NCBI GenBank assembly: GCA_030123565.1
Contig: CP126122.1
Location: 1,189,001-1,253,000 of the forward strand
Direction: 5' to 3'
DNA: 64,000 bases
Origin: Nitrospira sp.
GTDB taxonomy: Bacteria; Nitrospirota; Nitrospiria; Nitrospirales; Nitrospiraceae
Positions within the stretch are counted from its first letter, which is position 1, and every line of letters begins with the position of its first letter. The notes beneath the pieces are model-generated. The model was not told the DNA's origin and searched no databases. It saw only the letters and a program-made list of their open reading frames with translations. The position numbers were made by a program, and so were the translations under genes. This document shows positions 16,779-24,872 of the stretch, one piece after another.

Positions 16779-18434
16779 CTAGAAGACACTCCTGCTCAGT
16801 TCTGCGGACGGAGAACTTTCATTGCCGCTGGTGTCGTAGGCCGTCACGACGAAGAAATAGGTGGAACCTAACGGCAACGTCAATCGAGTCGAGGTCACAT
16901 TGCCGACGTCGAACACCTGAGAGCGTGCGCCCGATGATGTCCCGACATAGACACGATAGCCCTTGAGGTCCGCTTCACTGTTGGCGTTCCACATGACCGT
17001 GACCGTGCCGGTTCCTGTTCCGGACGGTGGCGGGGGCGGTGGTGTGGTACCACCAATGGGCGACGGCGGCGGGGGAGGCGGCGTAGTGCCGGTGGCGGTG
17101 ACGGTGAGATACACGGGGACGCGCAGGTTTTGAGACCCGTTGGGACCGCTCTCGACGATGTAGACGAGGCCCGAATAGGAGCCGACGTTCATGGTCGAGG
17201 TGTTCACCGTCACCGTGATGGGATCGATTTCAGTCGCAATCGTCTGGGTACTGCCATAGGGCGGATTGAGCTGGGTCCAGCCCTGGTTGGCGCTGATGCT
17301 GTAGACACTCTGTTGGGTGCTGGATTTTTGGAGATTGAAGATGCCGGAGACGGTCGCGCCTTTCGCTGCTGAGAGGGAGAGGGCGGCCGGAAATGCTTGG
17401 AGCAACGGCGTCAACGAACCGCTCGGAGGCGGTGGCGGAGGGGTGGCCGGTGGAGGCGGTGTCATCGAAGGTGGTGGAGGCGGCGGCGTGGTCGATGGGG
17501 GCGGTGGAGGTGTGGTGGCGGGCGGCGGGGGCGGAGGTGTGGTGCCGGTGGCGGTGACGGTGAGATAGACGGGAACGCGCAGGTTTTGGGATCCGTTGGG
17601 GCCGCTCTCGACGATGTAGACGACGCCCGAATAGGTGCCGACATTCATGGTCGAGGTGTTCACCGTCACCGTGATGGAATCGATTTCAGTCGCAATCGTC
17701 TGGGTGCTGCCATAGGGCGGATTGAGCTGGGTCCAGCCTTGGTTGGCGCTGATGCTGTAGACACTCTGTTGGGTGCTGGATTTTTGGAGATTGAAGATGC
17801 CGGAGACGGTCGCGCCTTTCGCTGCTGAGAGGGAGAGGGCGGCCGGAAATGCTTGGAGCAACGGCGTTAACGAACCGCTTGGAGGCGGTGGCGGAGGTGT
17901 CGTCGAAGGTGGCGGAGGCGGCGGCGTGGTCGACGGCGGCGGCGGAGGTGTCGTCGAAGGTGGCGTGGGCGGAGGCGTGGTACCGGCGGCGGTCACGGTG
18001 AGATACACGGGAAGGCGTAAGGTAATCGGCCCGGTAGGACTGTTCTCGACGATATAGACGAGGCCCGAATAGGTGCCGACATTCATGGTCGAGGCGTTGA
18101 CCGTCACCGTGAGGGGATCGATTTCAGTCGCAATCGTCTGGGTGCTGCCGTAAGGCGGATTGAGCTGAGTCCAGCCCTGGTTGGCGCTGATGCTGTAGGA
18201 GGTCTGTTGCGAGCTGGAATTTCGGAGATTGAATGTCCCCGAGGTGGTGCCCCCTTGAGCCACGCTTAACGAGAGGGCGCTGGGGGTAGATTGAAGACTT
18301 TGTGCGAAAACCTGTGTGGTTCCCGTGACAAGTTCAATCAGGACGAGCGCCAACAGCACCGTCAGGATATTTCCCGCATGGCGTTGAGACTGTCGAGGTC
18401 GATTCGGATTCGATGTGGTGAGCGAGAAACTCAT
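16779..18434 (-). CDS. Secreted protein with three BACON-like repeats, proline-rich linkers and a fibronectin III domain
   Basis: The protein has 551 residues. The N-terminus has a basic stretch and a hydrophobic segment (ILTVLLALVLIELV) ending near a QSL cleavage region, so export is likely. Three beta-sandwich repeats follow, each about 95 residues, with the shared YSISANQGWTQLNPPYGSTQ segment; they look like BACON-type domains. They are joined by long runs of Thr/Pro/Ser (TTPPPPPPS). The last 90 residues are a fibronectin type III domain (VTVMWNANSEADLKGYRVYV). Repeats two and three are nearly identical in DNA. Such proteins usually bind carbohydrate or other cell-surface partners; the ligand is unknown. 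The stop codon lies in the target duplication of the adjacent IS5-type element. Confidence 0.82.
   Translation of the reverse strand: MSFSLTTSNPNRPRQSQRHAGNILTVLLALVLIELVTGTTQVFAQSLQSTPSALSLSVAQGGTTSGTFNLRNSSSQQTSYSISANQGWTQLNPPYGSTQTIATEIDPLTVTVNASTMNVGTYSGLVYIVENSPTGPITLRLPVYLTVTAAGTTPPPTPPSTTPPPPPSTTPPPPPPSTTPPPPPPSGSLTPLLQAFPAALSLSAAKGATVSGIFNLQKSSTQQSVYSISANQGWTQLNPPYGSTQTIATEIDSITVTVNTSTMNVGTYSGVVYIVESGPNGSQNLRVPVYLTVTATGTTPPPPPPATTPPPPPSTTPPPPPPSMTPPPPATPPPPPPSGSLTPLLQAFPAALSLSAAKGATVSGIFNLQKSSTQQSVYSISANQGWTQLNPPYGSTQTIATEIDPITVTVNTSTMNVGSYSGLVYIVESGPNGSQNLRVPVYLTVTATGTTPPPPPPSPIGGTTPPPPPPSGTGTGTVTVMWNANSEADLKGYRVYVGTSSGARSQVFDVGNVTSTRLTLPLGSTYFFVVTAYDTSGNESSPSAELSRSVF
17086..18230. 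repeat. Internal repeats of the BACON/proline-rich gene
   Basis: A unit of about 456 bases starting at 17086 recurs almost identically at 17542, and a more diverged copy begins near 17980. Each covers one domain plus a proline-rich linker made of repeated GGCGGAGGT-type triplets. Recombination or polymerase slippage could change copy number here, and assembly collapse is possible. Confidence 0.75.
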
Positions 18435-18965
18435 GGCGCGTGCTCCCTTAGGTGTTTTTCATGAAAAGGAAAACAGGAAACATTCGTTGGCCAGCAACAG
18501 TTGTGCCACAACAAATCGTTCCGAGGTTATTCTTAATTATTTGTCGGGAATCGCTCAGCGGAGTTCGGTGAGAATCCCGGCAGGATAAACGTCAGAGCGA
18601 CCCTAACGGATCAAAATGAAATAGGCAAGTAAAAATTTCACTCCGCCCACGTAAATCGACCGGAAAATATCTCGTACAAAAATTTGATGGATGCATTTCG
18701 ACTGTAGGGTGTCGGCACTCTACTGTACAGAACTGGAATGGATCCTGTTCGGGGAGACAGAGGCATCTCCCTAGGGACGCATAGGGATGGATGCACATGT
18801 TCACCCGGATGAATCTCGAGCCGAGTCGAGAAAGTTGTTGACCGTGATCGACGGGTAGGGTATCTGTGGGCGCGCTGTTTCGACTGAGATACACCGGGAT
18901 ACGTAGTCCTGTGACGCGCGTCGTAGGCGACGCCGGACCGGGCGGCCGAAGGGAGTCATGACGAC
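18435..18965. other. Divergent intergenic region, no gene seen
   Basis: These 531 bases separate two genes read outward, the secreted repeat protein (-) and the barrel protein (+), so promoters for both must lie here. It is richer in A/T than the flanks around 18480-18700. I found no convincing -35/-10 pair, riboswitch or small RNA. Confidence 0.5.
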
Positions 18966-19997
18966 ATGATCGCATTGCGATGGCTGCTGTGGCTGCTCTG
19001 CGCCGGTATGACCTGTTACGAGGCGGCACCGGCCGTGGCCGAGGTCGCACCGGCCCGGTCCTCCGGGATTGCCCGTGTGGATGTTGGGGTCACCGGTTGG
19101 TTCAGCCAAGGCGAAACGGTGTGGAGTCACAATGCGTCCGGCTTGGATCCCAATCTCGGGAATCCCAGTTCCAAACTGAAATATAAGGATACCGGGACCA
19201 ACGTCACCGAAATCAGCGGACGGGTGCAATTGAAGAACAAGATTTTCTTCCGCGGAGCCTTCGGCTACGGGACGATCGGCGGGGGACGTTTGACGGACGA
19301 CGATTTTCTGAGCGCACAGGGAGCGGTGGCGGCCGGATCGACGGTCAGCGGCGCACAGCGGTTTTCACGCACCTTCAGCGACATCGGCGGCGACAATCTG
19401 TGGTACCTCAGTACCGATCTCGGTGCGACGGCCTATACCTTCCGCGAAAACAAGGGGACCCTCGGCGTGTTCGGGGGGTTCCAGTACTGGCGGGAGCGAT
19501 TGGAGGCCACTGGTGTGACGCAGGCGGAATGTACCACGCCGAATTCTCCGATTTCGGCCTACCGTTGTGCTCCGGCCGGGACGGTCCAGTTCCGCAATCA
19601 AACGGTGGTGACCAACACGATGACATTGGTCTCCGGACGGCTCGGCGGCGAAATCGAATATAAAATCGATCCGCGTGTCAGCATCGATGCCAGGATCGCG
19701 ATGCTCTTCTCCTATCTGAACAATGAAGACATCCACCATCTCAGGACCGACCTGGCCCAGGACCCGAGCTTCCGGATGACGGGCCTCGGCATCGGAACCA
19801 ACTCGGATGTGAACCTTCGTGTCTGGATTTGGGACCGGCTCTATCTGTCGGGCGGCTATCGCGTCTTTTGGAACCGTGTGCTCTTCGCCGACCAGTGGAA
19901 ACTCTACGGCTCTGACGGTTCCACGGCGACGGCTCCCCTGACGCTGTTCCAAACCCTCAGGCATGGACCTACCGTCGGGCTGACGTATATTTTTTAA
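18966..19997 (+). CDS. Probable outer-membrane beta-barrel protein
   Basis: The protein has 343 residues. A signal peptide is visible (hydrophobic LRWLLWLLCAGMTC, then APAVAEVA). The mature part alternates short amphipathic strands with polar turns (VDVGVTGWFSQGE, ISGRVQLKNKIFFRGAFGYG, SIDARIAMLFSYL, LYLSGGYRVFW). It ends in a C-terminal aromatic residue (GLTYIF), the outer-membrane insertion signal. Two cysteines (AECTTP, YRCAP) could form a loop disulfide. It resembles omptin-like or generic 12-14-strand barrels but lacks recognisable protease residues. Its function is not known. It is followed directly by a palindromic intergenic repeat. Confidence 0.72.
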   Translation: MIALRWLLWLLCAGMTCYEAAPAVAEVAPARSSGIARVDVGVTGWFSQGETVWSHNASGLDPNLGNPSSKLKYKDTGTNVTEISGRVQLKNKIFFRGAFGYGTIGGGRLTDDDFLSAQGAVAAGSTVSGAQRFSRTFSDIGGDNLWYLSTDLGATAYTFRENKGTLGVFGGFQYWRERLEATGVTQAECTTPNSPISAYRCAPAGTVQFRNQTVVTNTMTLVSGRLGGEIEYKIDPRVSIDARIAMLFSYLNNEDIHHLRTDLAQDPSFRMTGLGIGTNSDVNLRVWIWDRLYLSGGYRVFWNRVLFADQWKLYGSDGSTATAPLTLFQTLRHGPTVGLTYIF

Positions 19998-20000
19998 TAG

Positions 20001-20128
20001 GATGTTGAAAACGTCCGCCAGCGGCGTTCTCGACACCCGTGAAGCATGAATCGTGAAGTGGATCTCGCGAGCATGCCGCAGTCGGTTCCGCAACGAGAGA
20101 CGGACGATTCGCGAATGACGAATGAAGG
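20001..20128. repeat. Dispersed intergenic palindromic repeat, copy 1
   Basis: It begins AGGATGTTGAAAACGTCCGC just after the barrel gene. It continues with CGTGAAGCATGAATCGTGAAG and GAGAGACGGACGATTCGCGA. Its complement aligns along most of its length with the copy at 48693-48862, so the two belong to one subfamily in opposite orientation. The far terminal arm is missing or merged with the end of the helicase gene. Confidence 0.65.
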
Positions 20129-20144
20129 GGCCGGCCTCTCCTTA

Positions 20145-21215
20145 TCAGCGCGAGCGGGAAGGCCCGGTTTCTTCCTCGTACTCGGCGAAGAGCCGCTTGG
20201 CTTCGGGGTGGAGCAGGTGGGGCTGGCCGTAGGGAATGCCCGCGGTGCGAAACAGCGGCGTCAATTTTTCGTTCGGGTGAAGGTAGCCGGCGCGAAGCGG
20301 TACGGAGCGCTTCGTATGGCGGATGAGACTGCAGGGCGTAGGACGGATGGCGGTCAACCAGTCGGCGATATCCTGCGGATTGCCGATGGAGGCGGACAGG
20401 AGCAGCAGCCGGGCCTGCGACGGACAGAAGATCAAGGTCTCCTCCCATACTACGCCTCGTTCCGGATCCGCCAGGTACTGCGATTCGTCCATGATCACCA
20501 GCCCCAACGTGTCCAGGCGAATGTCGATCTCCCCTCCGGCCGCATCGTAGAGCAGATTCCGTAAAATTTCCGTGGTCATGATGAGCAGGGACGCCTGGGC
20601 GTTTTCGCGGCGGTCGCCGGTGAGGATTCCCACTTGTCCCGGTCCGAACAGGCGCGAGAACTCCGTAAATTTCGTGTTCGAGAGCGCCTTCAGCGGCGAC
20701 GTGTAAATGACGGTGCGGTTCTCGCGCATGGCGCGCGTCGCGGCCTCGATGGCCACATAGGTCTTTCCGCTTCCCGTCGGCACGCTCACGACGACGTCGG
20801 TCTCGGCGAGGTGCGCGAGGGCTTCCACCTGCCAAGTGTCCGGCACGAATGGTTGCGCCGGGGGCACGCCGATCCCAGACAGCCATTCATGGAGCGAGAC
20901 GGGCGGTTCGTGGTGATGGCCCTGTTCTTCGGCTTTATGAGGGCGCGGCGCACTGTGGGCAGACGCTCTTGGCGGTTGCGCTGGAGGCGGCGGGAGTTTT
21001 TCGGCCAGCGCCGGCCGGTGACGCGACTGATCTTCGATAAGGGTGGTCAGGTCGGACTCCAGGCCCGGGCGATTCTCCGGCGTTGCACGCAAGAGTTGTT
21101 CGACGAGCTTGCGTTTACCGGAACGGAAGTGGCGGCCGATCCGCCCTCGCGCCAGCCGGTGCAGGAGGGAAACCGGTTGTTGGAGTAACAGCCGCTCGAG
21201 TTCCTCGGTGGTCAT
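20145..21215 (-). CDS. Ski2-like helicase, N-terminal (DEAD) half as a separate gene
   Basis: The protein has 356 residues. After a 125-residue N-terminal region come the Q-motif-like DTWQVEALAHL, Walker A SVPTGSGKT (about residues 144-152), TSPLKALSN (Ia), TTEIL, Walker B MDESQYL near 240 (DESQ in place of DEVH) and motif III SASIGN near 273. It stops after the linker that normally leads into the second RecA domain. Motifs IV-VI are absent here but present in the gene just upstream on the same strand (21346-23208). The two products together would make one Ski2/Mtr4-like RNA or DNA helicase, with gene order reversed relative to the protein. Confidence 0.85.
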   Translation of the reverse strand: MTTEELERLLLQQPVSLLHRLARGRIGRHFRSGKRKLVEQLLRATPENRPGLESDLTTLIEDQSRHRPALAEKLPPPPAQPPRASAHSAPRPHKAEEQGHHHEPPVSLHEWLSGIGVPPAQPFVPDTWQVEALAHLAETDVVVSVPTGSGKTYVAIEAATRAMRENRTVIYTSPLKALSNTKFTEFSRLFGPGQVGILTGDRRENAQASLLIMTTEILRNLLYDAAGGEIDIRLDTLGLVIMDESQYLADPERGVVWEETLIFCPSQARLLLLSASIGNPQDIADWLTAIRPTPCSLIRHTKRSVPLRAGYLHPNEKLTPLFRTAGIPYGQPHLLHPEAKRLFAEYEEETGPSRSR

Positions 21216-21345
21216 AGAAGCCCCGTGACGCGTGAAGGGTGACGCGTGAAGCGCAGGAACGGAAAGAGGGTGCTGCGTTGATCTATCGAACTCGCGATGA
21301 CCTGATGTCTCGCGAACGACGCTTCACGATTCACGAACGATAAGT

Positions 21346-23208
21346 TCACGGCAGTTCCTCCAGCACGCCCCGTCTCATGGCGGTGATGGCCCGGTCGGCC
21401 GACTCCGCGAGGGAGGGGTGCGAATCTTTCAGGGTCTTGAGTTGCGAGAGAAACTCAATCGTGCGCGCGAACAGCCGGAACATGTCGCCTTCCGCCATCG
21501 TCGTGAGCCGGGCCAGCCCGATCCAGGTGAGCGTCTGGTCCGCCACCCACCGTTCCGTCAAGGCGGCCACGTCGGCCCGAAGCATCGGAGGCTCCTCATG
21601 CGGCGTGAGGCTCTCCGCCAGCTTGCGGACCTGAAACAACAGCGTGACGAGGCCGGCGCTGCCGCGCGGAAAGGAGCCGGGACGATCATCGTCGTGGGCG
21701 ATGCTGGCCATGACGGCCGCGAGCAGGGGAGGATCGATCGCGCCGAAGGCCTCGGCGCGGATCAATTCCGTGATCAGGAGCGAGTGATCGATGCGAATCA
21801 GTCTCGCCCACTCGCCGTCGGCGGTCAGGTGCGCCGTCGCGTTGAGATAACCGAATTTTTCCAACACGTCGATCCGTTCTTGAAATCGGTGCCACAAACT
21901 GGTCTGGAGGGCTTGGATCGACTTCGTGTGCCGGTGGATCTCCTGGCGGACGCGCGAGGCCCGCGGGAAATCTCTCTGGCAGGCTTGGCGGGAAGGGCAG
22001 GTGGGGCAGGGGAAGTCGCCGAGCGTGTGAATGATGGAACCGTCCAGCGGGATGTCCTCTTCCGGATGAACCAAGATCGGGAGGATCGGCAGCCGTGGCG
22101 GGAGATCCGCCAGCTGGTGAGTCAGCTGGTCCAGCGTTTGCCTGGTACACCAGGGATAGGCGGTGGTTTCCTCGCATTCATAGGTGCGGTCGAACACCTG
22201 GGTGACGATCGAGGCCGGGCATTCATTGAGGGCTCCACCTTCCCGCAAGAGCGTGACCATCGGCGCATGTTGGCCCTTGCTCCGGTATTGGCGAAGGACG
22301 ATGCCGCGTCCCCGCACCAGCCCGACGACGCGCCCCGGCGTGAGGAAATGCAGGCGCGCGGCGACGTCGGGCGATTCCTGTCGGGCGACCGCTCCCCTGG
22401 GTTTTTTCCGTTTTCGTGCATGGTCGAACACCTGCCATTGCGTAATCCAATCGGAGCAGACCCGCGGTCCGAAGGGTTCCATCTCGGCCCGCAACTGGTC
22501 CAGTTTGGTTTCGAGGACGGCGGTGCGCTGGTTCAACTGAAACTGCGCAAAGCTCTTCGCAAGGATGGACTGGATCTGTTCACGCGGGTGGGCCTTGAGC
22601 AGGTTCAAGACCATCGGATAGGAAATGACGAACTGGCTGTGGATCGCCTCCGGTTGTCCCGTGAGTCCCTTCGTCAGGACGGTCAGGTCGATATAGGGAG
22701 ACGGCGTGATGACGGCGAATCCCACCAGATCCTTCCCCCGGCGGCCGGCGCGGCCGGCCAGCTGCTGGATTTCACTGACCGTCAGATCGGTAAAGTCCCG
22801 CGCCTTGCGGATGCTGGATTGCGTGATGACCACCGTGCGGGCAGGAAAGTCGACCCCGGCGGCGAGCGTCGTGGTGGCGAAGACGGCGTCCAGGCAGCCG
22901 CTGCGCATCAATTCTTCGACGGCGATCTTCCAGGAAGGCAGATGGCCGGCGTGGTGGGCCGCGACGCCGATGCGTTGAACCGTGCCGCTGAGCGGATGTT
23001 CCGCGATGCTGGGAAATTGTGCGGTGACCTGATCGAGTACGCCCGCGATTTGCTCCTGCCGGACCTTGGGGAGCGTGACCTGGCTGCGCTCGAACGATTG
23101 CATCGCTTCGTCGCAGGCCCGTCTCGAGGTCAGAAAAATGATCGCAGGGGTGAGATTTCTTTGGCGGAGGGTCGCAACCAGATCAACCGGATGAATCGAC
23201 GGCGGCAT
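21346..23208 (-). CDS. Ski2-like helicase, C-terminal half (HelicC and DSHCT-like) as a separate gene
   Basis: The protein has 620 residues. Near the N-terminus is AIIFLTSRRACDEA (motif IV), then GVAAHHAGHLPSWK, FATTTLAAGVDFPARTVVI (motif V) and IQQLAGRAGRRG (motif VI), which form the second RecA domain. The rest is a long helical region like the DSHCT/ratchet part of Ski2-type helicases. It includes CPTCPSRQACQRDFP, four cysteines that could hold a metal. There is no Walker A, so it cannot act alone; the ATP-binding half lies 130 bases downstream. The start overlaps the end of glgC by 26 bases, which suggests translational coupling with it. It probably forms a heterodimer with the product of 20145-21215. 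Confidence 0.85.
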   Translation of the reverse strand: MPPSIHPVDLVATLRQRNLTPAIIFLTSRRACDEAMQSFERSQVTLPKVRQEQIAGVLDQVTAQFPSIAEHPLSGTVQRIGVAAHHAGHLPSWKIAVEELMRSGCLDAVFATTTLAAGVDFPARTVVITQSSIRKARDFTDLTVSEIQQLAGRAGRRGKDLVGFAVITPSPYIDLTVLTKGLTGQPEAIHSQFVISYPMVLNLLKAHPREQIQSILAKSFAQFQLNQRTAVLETKLDQLRAEMEPFGPRVCSDWITQWQVFDHARKRKKPRGAVARQESPDVAARLHFLTPGRVVGLVRGRGIVLRQYRSKGQHAPMVTLLREGGALNECPASIVTQVFDRTYECEETTAYPWCTRQTLDQLTHQLADLPPRLPILPILVHPEEDIPLDGSIIHTLGDFPCPTCPSRQACQRDFPRASRVRQEIHRHTKSIQALQTSLWHRFQERIDVLEKFGYLNATAHLTADGEWARLIRIDHSLLITELIRAEAFGAIDPPLLAAVMASIAHDDDRPGSFPRGSAGLVTLLFQVRKLAESLTPHEEPPMLRADVAALTERWVADQTLTWIGLARLTTMAEGDMFRLFARTIEFLSQLKTLKDSHPSLAESADRAITAMRRGVLEELP

Positions 23209-24421
23209 GCAGTTTCATTCCCTTTGAGATGACGACCAATCCGGAATCGGTGACTTTGAACCGTTGGCGGTCGGCGACTTGGTCGAAGCCGATCTCGGTC
23301 TTGGGCGGGATGATGACGTCCTTGTCGATGATCGCGCGCCGGATGCGGGCGTGCTCGCCGATCACCACGTTTTCCATCACGACGGATTCCCGCACATCGG
23401 CGTGGTCGTGGACGCGAACGTTCGGCGAAAGGACAGAATTCTGCACGCGGCCGCCGGAAATGATACAGCCGCCGCACACAACGGAGTCGAGCGCCACCCC
23501 CATGCGGCCGCCCTGGAAGTCTTGCGCAAAGACGAACTTGGCCGGAGGGAATTGCCCTTGATAGGTGCGGATGGGCCATTCCTGGTCATAGAGGTTGAAG
23601 AGGGGGTCGACTGCCACGAGGTCCATGTTGGCTTCCCAATAGGCGTCGAGCGTGCCGATGTCGCGCCAATATTTCACGGCCTTCTTGTTCTCGTCCTGGA
23701 ACTTGAAGGCATAGACCCGGTTTTCCTTGATCATGCGGGGAATGATGTTTTTCCCGAAATCGTGTTTCGTGCCCTCTTTGGCGTCGCGGATGAGCTGCTC
23801 TCGCACCACGTCCGTCCGAAACAGATAGATGCCCATCGAAACGAAGGCCTGCGACGGATCGCCGGGAATGTGCATCGGTTTGTCCGGTTTTTCGTCGAAG
23901 CTCAAGATCCGCCGGTCTTCATCCACCGCGATGACGCCGAACCGGTTGGCGTCCGCCAGCGGCGTTTCGATCGCGCCGACGACCGCATCCGCCTGCTTCT
24001 CCAGCAGGAGGTTGTACATGTCGGCGTAGTTCATCTTGTAGATATGGTCGCCCGCCAGGACCAAGAGGAATTCCGGTTGGTCGTTGTCGAGCAGGAACAG
24101 ATTCTGAAAGACCGCGTCGGCGGTGCCCCGATACCAGTCCTCGCTGATGCGCTGCTGCGGGGGAATGGAGACGATGTATTCACCCAACTCCGGGTTGAGA
24201 ATGTTCCAGCCCGTGCGGATATGGCGGTCGAGCGAATGGGACTTGTACTGGATCAGGACGGCGATCCGGCGCAGGCCGGAATTCAAGCAGTTGCTGAGGG
24301 TAAAGTCGATGATGCGATATTTTCCGCCGAATGGGACCGCCGGTTTCGCACGTTGGTCCGTGAGGGGATGCAGACGCTCGCCCTTGCCGCCGGCGAGAAC
24401 CATGGTGAAAATCTTGGCCAT
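23183..24421 (-). CDS. glgC: Glucose-1-phosphate adenylyltransferase
   Basis: The protein has 412 residues from ATG 24421 (MAKIFTMVLAGGKGERL); an in-frame extension to 24538 is not conserved. The nucleotidyltransferase domain shows LAGGKGERLHPLT, AKPAVPFGGKYRIIDF, LAGDHIYKMNY, and SFDEKPDKP with the sugar-phosphate lysine. The C-terminal 100 residues are a left-handed beta-helix (VVMENVVIGEHARIRRAIID). It makes ADP-glucose from glucose-1-phosphate and ATP, the committed step of glycogen synthesis, and is usually allosterically controlled by glycolytic intermediates. It is divergent from the coiled-coil gene at 24555 and overlaps the helicase C-half gene at its 3' end. Confidence 0.95.
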   Translation of the reverse strand: MAKIFTMVLAGGKGERLHPLTDQRAKPAVPFGGKYRIIDFTLSNCLNSGLRRIAVLIQYKSHSLDRHIRTGWNILNPELGEYIVSIPPQQRISEDWYRGTADAVFQNLFLLDNDQPEFLLVLAGDHIYKMNYADMYNLLLEKQADAVVGAIETPLADANRFGVIAVDEDRRILSFDEKPDKPMHIPGDPSQAFVSMGIYLFRTDVVREQLIRDAKEGTKHDFGKNIIPRMIKENRVYAFKFQDENKKAVKYWRDIGTLDAYWEANMDLVAVDPLFNLYDQEWPIRTYQGQFPPAKFVFAQDFQGGRMGVALDSVVCGGCIISGGRVQNSVLSPNVRVHDHADVRESVVMENVVIGEHARIRRAIIDKDVIIPPKTEIGFDQVADRQRFKVTDSGLVVISKGMKLHAAVDSSG

Positions 24422-24554
24422 AGACGAGTCGATTGTAACAGGACGAGGGGCGAATAGAAAGGACGCAGAATGATTGACTTCACCTTCGACTCGGACGATA
24501 CTACGACTCGACGCGTCTCCCACAGTCGTCGGATCCACTTCTTAAGGAGCGGAC

Positions 24555-24833
24555 ATGAAAAAACAGAATGCCCTGCCGGCGGTGATCAAGCCAGGATCGG
24601 CGGCCGCCAATCCGATGAAGGAGATGGTGTGGCGGCTCGAACGGTTGGAGCGACAAGTGCAGCGCCTGTCTGAGCTCGTGCGCACCCATGCCGAAGACAA
24701 CGACCGGCTGGTGCGGATCGTGGCGGAAGATCGTGACGTGATTCGCCGGGAACTGTTGCGGAAGCATGAGCATCGGGTGCGGGTGCGCAAGCACCTGCGC
24801 GATGTCAGTTCCAAAGTCGGCTTGGAGCGTTGA
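24555..24833 (+). CDS. Small coiled-coil protein, function unknown
   Basis: The protein has 92 residues. ATG 24555 follows a clean AAGGAG site. The sequence from about residue 22 to 80 is a charged heptad-like helix (MVWRLERLERQVQRLSELV, RLVRIVAEDRDVIRRELL), so it is probably a coiled coil. There is no signal peptide or membrane segment. It is the first gene in front of the polyamine transporter operon, 39 bases before potA, and divergent from glgC. I do not recognise the family. Confidence 0.7.
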   Translation: MKKQNALPAVIKPGSAAANPMKEMVWRLERLERQVQRLSELVRTHAEDNDRLVRIVAEDRDVIRRELLRKHEHRVRVRKHLRDVSSKVGLER

Positions 24834-24872
24834 TCCTTGTCCATCGGTTTTCCGACCTGAATCCAAGCCTCG

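Noticed and set aside
17086-18057. + strand glycine-rich frames opposite the proline-rich linkers
   Set aside because: They are the complement of the Pro/Thr repeats of the real gene.
21418-23232. Long + strand open frame of about 600 codons opposite the helicase gene
   Set aside because: It is antisense to a clear gene with complete motifs; GC-rich codon use leaves the opposite strand open. Similar mirror frames over glgP, glgX, the RND pump and the ABC exporter were rejected for the same reason.
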